From an uncultured Campylobacter sp. (lineage in GTDB: Bacteria > Campylobacterota > Campylobacteria > Campylobacterales > Campylobacteraceae), in assembly GCA_937965895.1 (NCBI GenBank), contig CALCKS010000307.1, forward strand, positions 1-32,346: a stretch of 32,346 nucleotides of DNA, given 5' to 3'. The translations under genes were made by a program, and so were the position numbers. Each line of letters opens with the position of its first letter. Within the stretch, counting starts at the first letter, position 1. Below are positions 21,737 to 29,790 of the stretch, one piece after another. The notes beneath the pieces are model-generated. The model ran no database searches and was not told the DNA's origin. It saw only the letters and a program-made list of their open reading frames with translations.

Positions 21737-22999
21737 TTACTCTTCTATCCTCATCATAAAAGGCTTTTCTTTTACAAACTCTTGCTCTTGCAAAATTTCC
21801 ATAGTGCGTCTGACGTCTTTTTCTACGCTCGTGTGAGTCGTGAAAAATAGTGTCGCATACGGACTTTCGTCCTTTGGTTTTTGCAGCAGGCTATCGATAG
21901 AGAGGTTGTTTTCGCTCATTAAATTCGTGATTTTAGCCAGCACGCCGACCTTATCCTCGACCCTGAGTCTAAAATAATATTTCGTGCGAATTTTGCTCGG
22001 ATCTAGGAGCTTAAGCGCGTTTAGCTCAAACGGCGCCTTGTAGCCTAGCATCGGGGACTTGCCGTCTCTGGCGATATCGATGAGATCACTGATGACCGAG
22101 CTCGCCGTCGCAGGACCGCCCGCGCCCGGACCGTAAAACATCGTCTCGCCGACTGCGTCGCCCACTACGCTCACGGCATTTGTCACGCCGCCCGTTTTAG
22201 CTATCATTTTGTCTTTTGGTACGAGTGCGGGATGCACTCGCAGCTCGACCTTGTCGCCGGTTTTTTTGGCGATGGCGAGCAGTTTGATGACGTACTCGAA
22301 ATCGTTAGCGAAAAAGATATCCTCGGGCGTGATGCCTTCGATGCCCTCTATCAGGATGTCCTCAGGGTTGCCGTGCACGCCGTATGCGATACTGGCTAGG
22401 ATCAGTAGCTTGTGTGCCGCGTCAAAGCCTCCGACGTCAAATGTCGGATCAGCCTCGGCGTAGCCTAGCTCCTGGGCTTTTTTTAGCGCGTCCGCGAAAT
22501 TTGAACCCTTGCTCATCATCGAGGTTAGGATGTAGTTGCTCGTGCCGTTTAAAATCCCGTTGATGCTTAGGATGTGGTTGGCGCTAAGGCCTTCGCGAAG
22601 GGCTCTGATGATAGGTATGCCGCCCGCGACGCTAGCCTCGAAGCCAAACGGCGTGTTTTGCGCCAAATTTTGCAAGGCGTAGCGGTGATAGGCTAGTAGC
22701 GCTTTGTTTGCCGTTACGACGGCTTTTTTGCGCTCTAAAATTTTGCTAACGACCTTAAAAGGCTCCTCGACGCCGCCCATAAGCTCGACGAAAACGTCGA
22801 TATCCTCGCGCTCTAGGACGCTATCTATATCGTCCGTGAGCGGGATGGCGACGTCTCTTTTTTTGTTTAAATTTCTAACGACGCCGATGACCGGAACTAT
22901 CTCTTCGCCGCATCTTGCCGCGATTAGTTTTTTGTTTTGGAGTAAAATTTTAGCAACGGCTTCGCCGACGGTGCCGACGCCTAAAATGGCTATATTCAT
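21737..22999 (-). CDS. hom: Homoserine dehydrogenase
   Basis: The enzyme reduces aspartate-4-semialdehyde to homoserine with NAD(P)H, a branch step to threonine and methionine. The 420-residue protein has a Rossmann start IAILGVGTVGEAVAKIL (3-19), the catalytic-region sequence PFGFEASVAGGIPIIRAL with GILNGTSNYILT, and a C-terminal ACT domain (RLRVEDKVGVLAKITNLM onward, about 345-415), which usually mediates feedback by threonine. It is monofunctional, with no kinase part. Its ATG overlaps the aminotransferase stop (ATGA), and yraN follows 3 bases after its own stop. Confidence 0.97.
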   Translation of the reverse strand: MNIAILGVGTVGEAVAKILLQNKKLIAARCGEEIVPVIGVVRNLNKKRDVAIPLTDDIDSVLEREDIDVFVELMGGVEEPFKVVSKILERKKAVVTANKALLAYHRYALQNLAQNTPFGFEASVAGGIPIIRALREGLSANHILSINGILNGTSNYILTSMMSKGSNFADALKKAQELGYAEADPTFDVGGFDAAHKLLILASIAYGVHGNPEDILIEGIEGITPEDIFFANDFEYVIKLLAIAKKTGDKVELRVHPALVPKDKMIAKTGGVTNAVSVVGDAVGETMFYGPGAGGPATASSVISDLIDIARDGKSPMLGYKAPFELNALKLLDPSKIRTKYYFRLRVEDKVGVLAKITNLMSENNLSIDSLLQKPKDESPYATLFFTTHTSVEKDVRRTMEILQEQEFVKEKPFMMRIEE

Positions 23000-24204
23000 G
23001 CAAATTCTTTCAGATATTTTTTGACATTTCGCGCCGCTTGGCGGATGCGGTTTTCGTTCTCGATGAGAGCAAGTCGCACATAGTCGTTGCCGCCCTCGCC
23101 AAAACCGATACCCGGGCTCACCGCGACGCTTGCTTTGGTAAGTAGCTGCTTTGAAAACTCGAGACTGCCGATGTTTCCGACTTGCGGCGGGATTTTTGCC
23201 CAGATAAACATACTCGAGCTTGGCTTATGCATCTCCCAGCCCGCACTTGCAAAGGCTTCTAGCATCACGTCGCGGCGTTTTTCGTAAATTTGACGGATCT
23301 CCTCGACGCAGCTTTGATCGCCGTCTAGGGCGACGGTGGCGGAGACTTGGATAGGGGTAAACATACCGTAATCGACCCATGATTTTATCTTTTTAAGAGC
23401 TGCGCAAAGGCGCTTGTTTCCGCATAAAAATCCGACGCGCCAGCCCGCCATATTGTAGCTTTTTGATAGCGTATAGCACTCGACGGCGACGTCTTTTGCG
23501 CCTTCTACCTCAAAGATGCTCGGCGTCTTGTAGCCGTCAAACGTGAGGTCCGCGTAGGCGATGTCGGAGATCACGTAAAAGCGCTCTTGTTTACTCATCG
23601 CCACTAGCCGCTCGTAGAAGCTCTTTTGCACGGTAACGGTCGTTGGGTTGTGCGGGAAATTTACGACGACGTATTTAGGTTTCGGTGAGCTTGAGCGGAT
23701 CGTGTGAAGTAGGTCTTCGAAAAATTTATTTTCGTCAAGCTCAAATTTGTCGTTGTATTTTAGCGGCATCTTTGCCACGCTACCGCCGGCAAACAAAAAC
23801 GCCTGAGTGTGGATAGGATATGCGGGATCCGGCACGACGGCGACGTCGCCAGGATTTACTATCGCTTGGGCTAGATGTACAAAGCCCTCTTTGCTGCCCA
23901 TAACGGCGACGGCCTCGGTATCGGGGTCTAAATTTACGCCGTATTTGCGCTTGTACCAGTTGCAGATGGCTAGGCGAAGTTTGTAGATGCCAGCGCTCGC
24001 CGAGTAGCCGTGGGTTTTGTCTTTTTGCGCGCTTTCGCAGAGTTTATCGACGATGTGCTGAGGCGTGCGACCCTCCGGGTTTCCCATCGAAAAGTCGATG
24101 ATATCTTCGCCCGCTCGGCGCGCGGCCATTTTTATGGCGTTTACCTCGGCAAATACGTAGTTTGGAAGTCTTTCAATCGTATTAAATCTAATCTCGTCAA
24201 ACAT
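22996..24204 (-). CDS. Class I/II PLP aminotransferase (alanine or LL-diaminopimelate type)
   Basis: The 402-residue protein is a fold-type I aminotransferase. The PLP lysine is Lys248 in YTLSKSYNMAGWRVGF; NFPHNPTT (182-189) and SDIAYADL (213-220) hold cofactor contacts, and the C-terminal Arg binds the substrate carboxylate (DYVRLAL). Such Campylobacter proteins are annotated as LL-diaminopimelate aminotransferase, aspartate or alanine transaminase; the sequence best recalls the AlaC/YfdZ group (NTIERLPNYVFAEVN at the start). The substrate is not certain. It lies ahead of hom with a 4-base overlap, in line with an amino-acid role. Confidence 0.9.
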   Translation of the reverse strand: MFDEIRFNTIERLPNYVFAEVNAIKMAARRAGEDIIDFSMGNPEGRTPQHIVDKLCESAQKDKTHGYSASAGIYKLRLAICNWYKRKYGVNLDPDTEAVAVMGSKEGFVHLAQAIVNPGDVAVVPDPAYPIHTQAFLFAGGSVAKMPLKYNDKFELDENKFFEDLLHTIRSSSPKPKYVVVNFPHNPTTVTVQKSFYERLVAMSKQERFYVISDIAYADLTFDGYKTPSIFEVEGAKDVAVECYTLSKSYNMAGWRVGFLCGNKRLCAALKKIKSWVDYGMFTPIQVSATVALDGDQSCVEEIRQIYEKRRDVMLEAFASAGWEMHKPSSSMFIWAKIPPQVGNIGSLEFSKQLLTKASVAVSPGIGFGEGGNDYVRLALIENENRIRQAARNVKKYLKEFA

Positions 24205-24214
24205 AAATTTTTCC

Positions 24215-25012
24215 TTATTCTAGGTAGATTTTGAGCCCTCGTTTGATATTTTCTAAGCTGACCGCATCGTCGATCATCAGATATTTTGCGTTTTGCGGGA
24301 AGGAAACTTTCAAACTATTTATAGCCTTGTCGCTTCGTTTTTCCTCGAGCAAATTTAAATTTTTATCTAAAATTCTTACGACGGCGGACCAACGATCCTC
24401 GGCACTAGCGCTTATGACCGCGCTTTTTGCGCCGCTTACGTCGATGAGATAGGGCTCAAGCGGCTTTGAGAGCTGAACTTCTTGCGAAAACTGCACCGGA
24501 GTTTGGTTGATAGAGGAATTTGACGCGTCGATGACATACTCGTAGGATAGCTCGCCGGGTCTATTTATGTCCGTTATCTCGGTGCCGCTTTCTTTAAGCG
24601 CGGCGTAGAGCGAGCCTGGATCGGGGATAAATTTGGTATCGATCGTTACGCCCCAAAGAGCGCCGCCGGCGTTAGAAAATTCGCTCGTTAGGATGTTGTT
24701 GTAGCCAAGGCCGTTGAGAGCGTCTTTGGCGATTTTCATGATTAGTAACGGGTTGTTTTGGCGCGAGATAAATTTGATATTTACCTTGACGTTTTGCTTG
24801 TAGGATAGGCGCAGGAGCGAATTTGACTTTAAAACGTTTGAAATTTTAGCAATGTCGGGCTTGCCGCTTGCGTTTAGATATGCAGAGCCGTCGCCAAATA
24901 GCTGAGTCGCTTTTGCGCTATTTTGACCTAGCAAGCCGCCTGCTATATCCACCACGCTAGCCGCAAGGCAAAAAGCCGCGCTAGCAGTCAAAACTAAAAG
25001 CTTTTTTACCAC
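24215..25012 (-). CDS. Periplasmic protein of unknown function (Cj0151c-like by position)
   Basis: The 265-residue protein has a signal peptide (MVKKLLVLTASAAFCLA-ASV) and then two parts: a helix-strand region (about 40-160) with KVNIKFISRQNNPLLIMKI, and a C-terminal region of beta-strand type ending GLKIYLE. No catalytic motif is recognised. It has a GTG start at 25012 that overlaps the stop of the RodZ-like gene by 7 bases. In C. jejuni the same order (membrane protein, periplasmic protein, aminotransferase, hom) is kept, so the two may share a cell-envelope role, which is unproven. Confidence 0.88.
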   Translation of the reverse strand: MVKKLLVLTASAAFCLAASVVDIAGGLLGQNSAKATQLFGDGSAYLNASGKPDIAKISNVLKSNSLLRLSYKQNVKVNIKFISRQNNPLLIMKIAKDALNGLGYNNILTSEFSNAGGALWGVTIDTKFIPDPGSLYAALKESGTEITDINRPGELSYEYVIDASNSSINQTPVQFSQEVQLSKPLEPYLIDVSGAKSAVISASAEDRWSAVVRILDKNLNLLEEKRSDKAINSLKVSFPQNAKYLMIDDAVSLENIKRGLKIYLE

Positions 25013-26031
25013 GATTTGCCCTTATTTAGTGCTACAAATTCGTCGTATGTGAGCGGCGTAACTTTATCTTTTTCGACCAAAAAGCGCTTTGGATTATCGC
25101 CGCTAAATTTGATATTTTGATCGCCGATTTCTAAATTTATCTCTCCGTGTCCTGTGACGATGAGTTGTTTTTTGCCTATTTCGATAGAAACGGCATTTGA
25201 GGCATTTTGAGATTTCTTTTTGTTGTCGTCCAAATTTATCACGCCAAGCCAGACTTTTCTGCGCGGAACGACTTTTATCTCGCTTAGTCCGTTTAGTTGG
25301 TATACATCGCCGCTTTTAGGCGTTACTTGGACTGCGGTAGATGCATTTTCGTCGGTCAAATTTGAAACTTGCTCGCTTTGCAAATTTTGACTTACATTTT
25401 GCTCTGCGGGTTTTGATTGCGTGCTTGTAGAAACCGCCACATTAAACTCTGGCAAGGGTTGCTCTACTTGGGTAACGGCAAAATTTGAAGCGTTCTCTTC
25501 GACTTTATTTATCTCGTCTTCTTGTTTAGGGGCAGAGGAGACACTTATCGTGATATTTGCGTCTTTGATGGAGTCTAAATTTTTAGTCGCCTGTTGCACT
25601 ACGTTTGTATCGGAGTAAGTCACGCTTTTGTTTTTGTCCTCAAAGAAACTCGAGAGGTCGCCGATGTATTTTTGGGGCTCGAAAAAGTAAATTAAAGCGC
25701 CGATCGCGCAAATAGCGATGATGCCGCCCAGCATACCGCCGTAAGACGATTTATCATTTGCGGTATAGGCCGGAATTTTAGGCGATATGGTTATGGTTTT
25801 GTGCTTTAACTCGCTCTCGTGCTCGGCCATGAACGCCTCGTATTCGTTCATCCACGACGTAAAGTCGATATCAAGCTCGCGCTCCAGAATTTTAACAAAA
25901 CCCTTGACGTTAAAACGTGCCAACTTTTCAAAATTTTTATCGGCGATGTAACCTAGATATTCTGCCTCGATGTGCGTTCTTCTGGCGACCTCGCTAAGCC
26001 CTAATTCTTTTAGCAAACTTATGTCATTCAT
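25006..26031 (-). CDS. RodZ-like protein: cytoplasmic HTH, one membrane helix, periplasmic domain
   Basis: The 341-residue protein has a helix-turn-helix-like start (LLKELGLSEVARRTHIEAEY, about 6-25, through about 60) resembling the RodZ HTH_25 domain, one transmembrane helix (about 97-117), a polar linker of about 115 residues, and a C-terminal beta domain (from about 245, with IEIGKKQLIVTGHGEINLEI) that resembles DUF4115 of RodZ. RodZ anchors MreB to the membrane and shapes the cell. The match is by architecture, so this is a likely but unproven assignment. It overlaps the methyltransferase stop by 8 bases. Confidence 0.65.
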   Translation of the reverse strand: MNDISLLKELGLSEVARRTHIEAEYLGYIADKNFEKLARFNVKGFVKILERELDIDFTSWMNEYEAFMAEHESELKHKTITISPKIPAYTANDKSSYGGMLGGIIAICAIGALIYFFEPQKYIGDLSSFFEDKNKSVTYSDTNVVQQATKNLDSIKDANITISVSSAPKQEDEINKVEENASNFAVTQVEQPLPEFNVAVSTSTQSKPAEQNVSQNLQSEQVSNLTDENASTAVQVTPKSGDVYQLNGLSEIKVVPRRKVWLGVINLDDNKKKSQNASNAVSIEIGKKQLIVTGHGEINLEIGDQNIKFSGDNPKRFLVEKDKVTPLTYDEFVALNKGKSW

Positions 26032-26704
26032 TTATAATCCTATCGCAAAGTATGGCAAACGCAGCCGAGACGTTTAGGCTGTCCCAGTCGTTTTTCATTT
26101 TTATTCCTACTATTTCGTCGCTTTTGGCAAGGACTTTTTTATGCAAGCCTTCGCCCTCGCTGCCCATCACGAGCGCGACTTTTTGGTTAAATTTGACCTC
26201 GTGAGCGTTTTTGCCGCCGCTTGCCGTGGCGTAAATTTTAAAACCGACCTGTTTTAGTTCGTTTAGCAAGCTAAGGCCGTCTTCGACAAGAGCGATATTT
26301 GCCTCGTAGGCCGCTCCACTACTAGCTCGCAGTACGCCTTCCATCGCTAAATTTTTAGCAACGACGACGATGCCTCCGCAGCCCAGCGCATGCGCCGTTC
26401 GAACGATGGCTCCGATGTTTCCCACGTCGCTAAGTCCGTATAAGATCGCTATAAAATTTTGTTTTTTTATCTCGTCGATACTTTTAAACTCAAACTCCTC
26501 GACCTCGGCCAAAAAACCTTGGTGATTGCCGCCGTGCGCGAGAGATTGGGCTTTTTGATTATCCACGCGTTTTATCGGCGCGCCGACGCCTACGATCTGC
26601 GAAAATAGCGCCTTGTCGCACTCCTTGGCGAGATAGACCGTTTTGACGCTTTTTTTATAGTTTTTTATGATGTGCAAAAATAGCTGTTTTCCGTATATTA
26701 TCAT
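26024..26704 (-). CDS. SpoU-family RNA 2'-O-methyltransferase, RlmB/TrmH type
   Basis: The 226-residue SPOUT methyltransferase contains motif 1 NIGAIVRTAHALG, motif 2 LVMGSEGEGL and motif 3 SLNVSAAFAIL, which form the SAM-binding knot. RlmB methylates G2251 of 23S rRNA; related proteins act on tRNA, and the short N-terminal L30-like part does not settle which. AUG at 26704; the downstream gene overlaps by 8 bases. C. jejuni has a methylase gene in the same position. Confidence 0.9.
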   Translation of the reverse strand: MIIYGKQLFLHIIKNYKKSVKTVYLAKECDKALFSQIVGVGAPIKRVDNQKAQSLAHGGNHQGFLAEVEEFEFKSIDEIKKQNFIAILYGLSDVGNIGAIVRTAHALGCGGIVVVAKNLAMEGVLRASSGAAYEANIALVEDGLSLLNELKQVGFKIYATASGGKNAHEVKFNQKVALVMGSEGEGLHKKVLAKSDEIVGIKMKNDWDSLNVSAAFAILCDRIINE

Positions 26705-26785
26705 CGCCTGATAATAGCTAAAAATCGGTAAAATTTAGCTAAATTTCGGATAAATTTGTCGCTTGTTTAAGCGCATATTTGGGTT

Positions 26786-27598
26786 TTAGCGAGTGAGTTC
26801 GGAGTAAATTTCTTTGGCGTTTCTGCCGGTGATTTTGGCTAGGAGTTTAGCCTTGGCTTTGGGCGAAATTTCAAGCTCTAAAATATCGTTTTGAGTGATT
26901 TTTTCTGAGCTAAAATTTGGATTTTTGTGCAGGACGACGCACCACTCGCCGCTTAAATTCGCATTTTGCAGCTTTTGTGCCAACTCGCTTGCCGTGGCCC
27001 TAAATTTGGTTTCAAATTTTTTTGTCGCTTCTTTTATGGCAAAAACTTCTCTATCCGGCTCTAGTTTAGCAAAGTCTAAAATAAGCGAAAGTATGCGTTT
27101 TGGGCTTTCGTAGATGACTGCTGGAAACGGTGAATTTAGCGCATTTTGAATGGCTGCGGCTCGCTCTTTGCCGTTATTGGGTAAAAATCCTAGAAAGCAA
27201 AATTCTTTCTCGCAAAGACCGCTTGCGACGACGGCTAAGAGCGCGGCGTTTGATCCGCTTAGCACTTCGTATGCGATACCGTTTTTTATCGCGAAATTTA
27301 CGAGCGCAGCTCCCGGATCGCTGATGCCCGGCATACCCGCATCACTTAAAAACGCGACGTTTTTATCAAAAATCTTAAGCTCGATTTTGGATAAAATTTC
27401 ATCTTCGTTGTGCGTATGTAGCGGGATAAATTTTTGGATATTTATATTTGCGTCAAAACGCGTATTTAGCAGATTTATGAGGGATTTTGCGATTCTGGTG
27501 TCTTCGCAAAAAAGTACCTCGCATTCGCGCAAAACGCTCAAAGCGCGAAGCGAGATATCGCTTAAATTTCCTATCGGCGTAGGAACGAAATATAGCAA
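26786..27598 (-). CDS. rsmI: 16S rRNA 2'-O-ribose C1402 methyltransferase RsmI
   Basis: RsmI methylates the ribose of C1402 in the decoding centre. The 270-residue protein starts LYFVPTPIGNLSDISLRAL, carries LCEDTR-type FCEDTRIAKSL, and the SAM-site loop FLSDAGMPGISDPGAALV. The N-terminal tetrapyrrole-methylase fold is complete. The start is TTG at 27598, 4 bases after the rpmE stop, which fits the conserved N-terminal residues; I see no strong ribosome site, so translation may depend on coupling to rpmE. It is followed by 81 bases without a gene. Confidence 0.95.
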   Translation of the reverse strand: MLYFVPTPIGNLSDISLRALSVLRECEVLFCEDTRIAKSLINLLNTRFDANINIQKFIPLHTHNEDEILSKIELKIFDKNVAFLSDAGMPGISDPGAALVNFAIKNGIAYEVLSGSNAALLAVVASGLCEKEFCFLGFLPNNGKERAAAIQNALNSPFPAVIYESPKRILSLILDFAKLEPDREVFAIKEATKKFETKFRATASELAQKLQNANLSGEWCVVLHKNPNFSSEKITQNDILELEISPKAKAKLLAKITGRNAKEIYSELTR

Positions 27599-27602
27599 AG
27601 GA

Positions 27603-27803
27603 TTATTTTAAGTTATATTTTTTCTTAAATTTATCGACGCGACCTGCGCTATCTACGATCTTTTCGCTGCCTGTGAAAAATGGATGGCACTCTGAGCAGA
27701 TATCCACTCTGATTTCGCTTTTGTTTGACTTCGTAGTGAAGGTATTGCCGCAAGCGCAAGTTACTTTGCACTCAACAAATTCCGGATGAATTTCTTTTTT
27801 CAT
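27603..27803 (-). CDS. rpmE: 50S ribosomal protein L31
   Basis: The 66-residue L31 has the zinc-binding type with Cys pairs: CKVTCACGNTFTTKSNKS and DICSECHPFFTG. The presence of all four positions marks the zinc-containing form, not the Cys-less form induced under zinc starvation. A clear TATAAT (27856-27861, minus) and AAAGGAC precede the ATG, so the gene has its own promoter and leads into rsmI. Confidence 0.97.
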   Translation of the reverse strand: MKKEIHPEFVECKVTCACGNTFTTKSNKSEIRVDICSECHPFFTGSEKIVDSAGRVDKFKKKYNLK

Positions 27804-27855
27804 TTTTTGTCCTTTTATCGTCTGATTTTTTAATTTTCACTTAAAGTAAGGCGAG

Positions 27856-27861
27856 ATTATA
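27856..27861 (-). promoter_or_regulatory. -10 element TATAAT for rpmE-rsmI
   Basis: On the minus strand TTGTATAATCTCG lies about 53 bases before the rpmE ATG. The leader would be about 45 bases and T-rich sequence lies upstream of it. Confidence 0.6.
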
Positions 27862-27886
27862 CAAAAAACTTCGTAAAAAATCAAAT

Positions 27887-28543
27887 TTAAATTAAAATTT
27901 TAGCCGCTATGCCTAAAATCGCCGTTTGCGAGCGCAAAATATTTTTTGCTCTCAGCCCGTATTTTTTCGCGACGGCTTCTCGCTCGCTCTGGCTAAATCC
28001 GCCCTCAGGTCCGATCGCTAAAATTTCCTTGCCCGCATAGCCGTCTAGATTTTCGCCCTCAAAGTCGACAAGAGCGACGTTTGGATAAAATTTGACCAGC
28101 TCGTCCAGGCTTTTATAAATTTCAAATTTCATCAAATCGTTTCGTCCGCACTGCTCGCACGAGCTTATCAAAATGCGCTCTAGGCGCAAAAAATCAAGCT
28201 TAAAGTTTTTTTGCGAAAATTCGCCGTAAAAAAAGACGATTTTAGCTACACCCATTTCATTTAGGCCAGGCAGCGTTTTTTCGATCGTTTTTGGATCGAC
28301 GACGGCCCAGGCTAGCGTTAGATCGCTATTTCGTGCTTCCACGTCGTGCGAAAATATCAAATTTAGCTCCGCGCCTCTTTTGTCTAAATTTACGATTTCA
28401 TAGATGTGGTTTTGTCCGTCGGTCAAATTTCGCACGTCGATGCGCTCGCCTACCTTAGCGCGCCGCGCCTTCAGGTGTAAAAACGCCTCGCCATCAAGCC
28501 TAATTTGCTCGTTTTTGACCTCTTTTGAATATAAAAATTTCAT
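27887..28543 (-). CDS. rsmE: 16S rRNA m3U1498 methyltransferase RsmE
   Basis: RsmE N3-methylates U1498 of 16S rRNA. The 218-residue protein has the N-terminal PUA-like strand region and the SPOUT knot motifs AIGPEGGFSQSER and ILRSQTAILGIAAKIL. In many relatives the latter reads LRTETA; here a Gln replaces the Glu, a mild deviation that may be lineage-specific. The start overlaps the stop of the membrane-protein gene (ATGA). Confidence 0.93.
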   Translation of the reverse strand: MKFLYSKEVKNEQIRLDGEAFLHLKARRAKVGERIDVRNLTDGQNHIYEIVNLDKRGAELNLIFSHDVEARNSDLTLAWAVVDPKTIEKTLPGLNEMGVAKIVFFYGEFSQKNFKLDFLRLERILISSCEQCGRNDLMKFEIYKSLDELVKFYPNVALVDFEGENLDGYAGKEILAIGPEGGFSQSEREAVAKKYGLRAKNILRSQTAILGIAAKILI

Positions 28544-28953
28544 CTCACCCCGCTTGCAATTAGTATCAAAACAAAATCGGCCGGGATTTTTAGGCGCATT
28601 TTGGCTCTAAAAACGGCGAAATTTTTAGTTTTCATCGCCGTTTTTAGCTGCTTAAACTCCATCGCCCCAAGCCCAATAAGCAGCGTCCAAACCGCGATCA
28701 TAACAAGAGCTTTGAGGCCCAGATAAAAGTAAAAAACGCTCATCAAAAGTAGCCCCGTAAGCATCATCGCGGCCAAAAACGCGTAGTAGGTAGGCAAAAA
28801 CAGTCTGATGCGTTTAGCGTAGGCTGGCGAGTTTATGCCGAAATTTATCAGGCAAAAGTGCGCCGCGACTAAGGCCAAAAGCGCAAAGGCAAGCCCGATG
28901 TGAATGGAGCGCGCCAGCTCGTAGAGCTCTGATAGATGCTCGTTAAATTTCAT
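28540..28953 (-). CDS. Four-helix integral membrane protein of unknown function
   Basis: The 137 residues include about four hydrophobic helices (near 16-36, 53-73, 78-97 and 122-135) joined by basic loops. Two histidines lie in helical context (ARSIHIGLAFALLALVAAHF, residues 16-35), which could coordinate haem or metal as in CopD-like proteins, but this is speculation. It sits between rsmE and the small lipoprotein with 4-base overlaps at both sides, and has a counterpart in C. jejuni at the same place (from memory, Cj0157c). Confidence 0.85.
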   Translation of the reverse strand: MKFNEHLSELYELARSIHIGLAFALLALVAAHFCLINFGINSPAYAKRIRLFLPTYYAFLAAMMLTGLLLMSVFYFYLGLKALVMIAVWTLLIGLGAMEFKQLKTAMKTKNFAVFRAKMRLKIPADFVLILIASGVR

Positions 28954-29132
28954 TTTTCGGGCACCGGCTCTGGCGGCATATTTTCGTCAATACTTACGTT
29001 TGCGTCGCTTTGCGCGATAGGTACGTCGCTAGGCACCGTGCCGCCAAGATCCAGCGACGCGGGCTCCTTTTTCTCCTCGCAACCGCCAAAAAACAGCGCC
29101 GCCAGCGTCAAAATCGCAAAAATTTTCCTCAT
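28950..29132 (-). CDS. Small lipoprotein (60 residues)
   Basis: The precursor starts with a signal peptide ending in a lipobox (LFFGGC, Cys18), so about 43 residues would be a lipidated, acidic, Pro-rich and flexible mature protein (EEKKEPASLDLGGT, then MPPEPVPEK at the end). No fold is evident. It overlaps the four-helix protein gene (ATGA) and starts just 5 bases after the queD stop. The length is too short to carry a haem-binding motif (no CXXCH), unlike the haem lipoprotein I recall at this place in C. jejuni. Confidence 0.75.
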   Translation of the reverse strand: MRKIFAILTLAALFFGGCEEKKEPASLDLGGTVPSDVPIAQSDANVSIDENMPPEPVPEK

Positions 29133-29137
29133 TTGCG

Positions 29138-29719
29138 CTAGACCTCCTTTGGATTTACTATTTTTTTGCCTAGCTTGATTTTCTCAAACAACTCCTCGTC
29201 CTCCCACTCGGCTCTAACGCCCTCGGAAAAGACGATCTCGTTCAAATTTACCTCACCCATTTTGGCGTTATACGCATCCTCTCTGAAGCACTGCGCATAG
29301 CCCGTGTCGGTCTCGTGGACGATGACGCTGTGAAGCTTCACTTCACGCTCGCCGTTTTGCATCTGCGTGGTTTTTAAAAGCCTATCGATCATCACGAAAA
29401 ATATCCTGCAAAACTGCTCTGCGGAGGGATTTAGCGGGATCTCGATCCAGCGCGCAGAGTGCTTTTTGAGATCGTTTTTATACTCGGCACCATCTCCGCT
29501 AAATATCGTCGTGCAGTGATCAAAGCTATCGATAATGCAGCCGATGTCGCGCTTCATCAGACCAAAATCATACACCATCCCTGCGTTATCGAGAAAATTT
29601 GACTCGAGTAAAATTTCAGCCCTGTAAGAGTGCCCGTGGATGCTCGTTTTGCAGCGTTTCGAGCTACAAAATCTAACGATGTGAGCGTTTTCAAATTTAA
29701 ACATTTTTCTTATTATCAT
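29138..29719 (-). CDS. queD: 6-carboxy-5,6,7,8-tetrahydropterin synthase QueD
   Basis: QueD makes 6-carboxytetrahydropterin from dihydroneopterin triphosphate, the second step toward queuosine. The 193-residue protein has zinc ligands His13 (NAHIV), His28 and His30 (SIHGHSYR), a Cys23 five residues before the first HGH His that may be the catalytic Cys, and a later FDHCTT and HETDTGY. It is longer than the 120-residue E. coli enzyme, which seems usual in this group. A GGAG site precedes the ATG. queE lies 71 bases upstream on the same strand. Confidence 0.93.
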   Translation of the reverse strand: MIIRKMFKFENAHIVRFCSSKRCKTSIHGHSYRAEILLESNFLDNAGMVYDFGLMKRDIGCIIDSFDHCTTIFSGDGAEYKNDLKKHSARWIEIPLNPSAEQFCRIFFVMIDRLLKTTQMQNGEREVKLHSVIVHETDTGYAQCFREDAYNAKMGEVNLNEIVFSEGVRAEWEDEELFEKIKLGKKIVNPKEV

Positions 29720-29790
29720 CTTAGCTCCGTTTATTAAATTTTACAGTTTCGCGCCGTAAAGATACGGGTAACGCCGCCTAAATTTACGCT

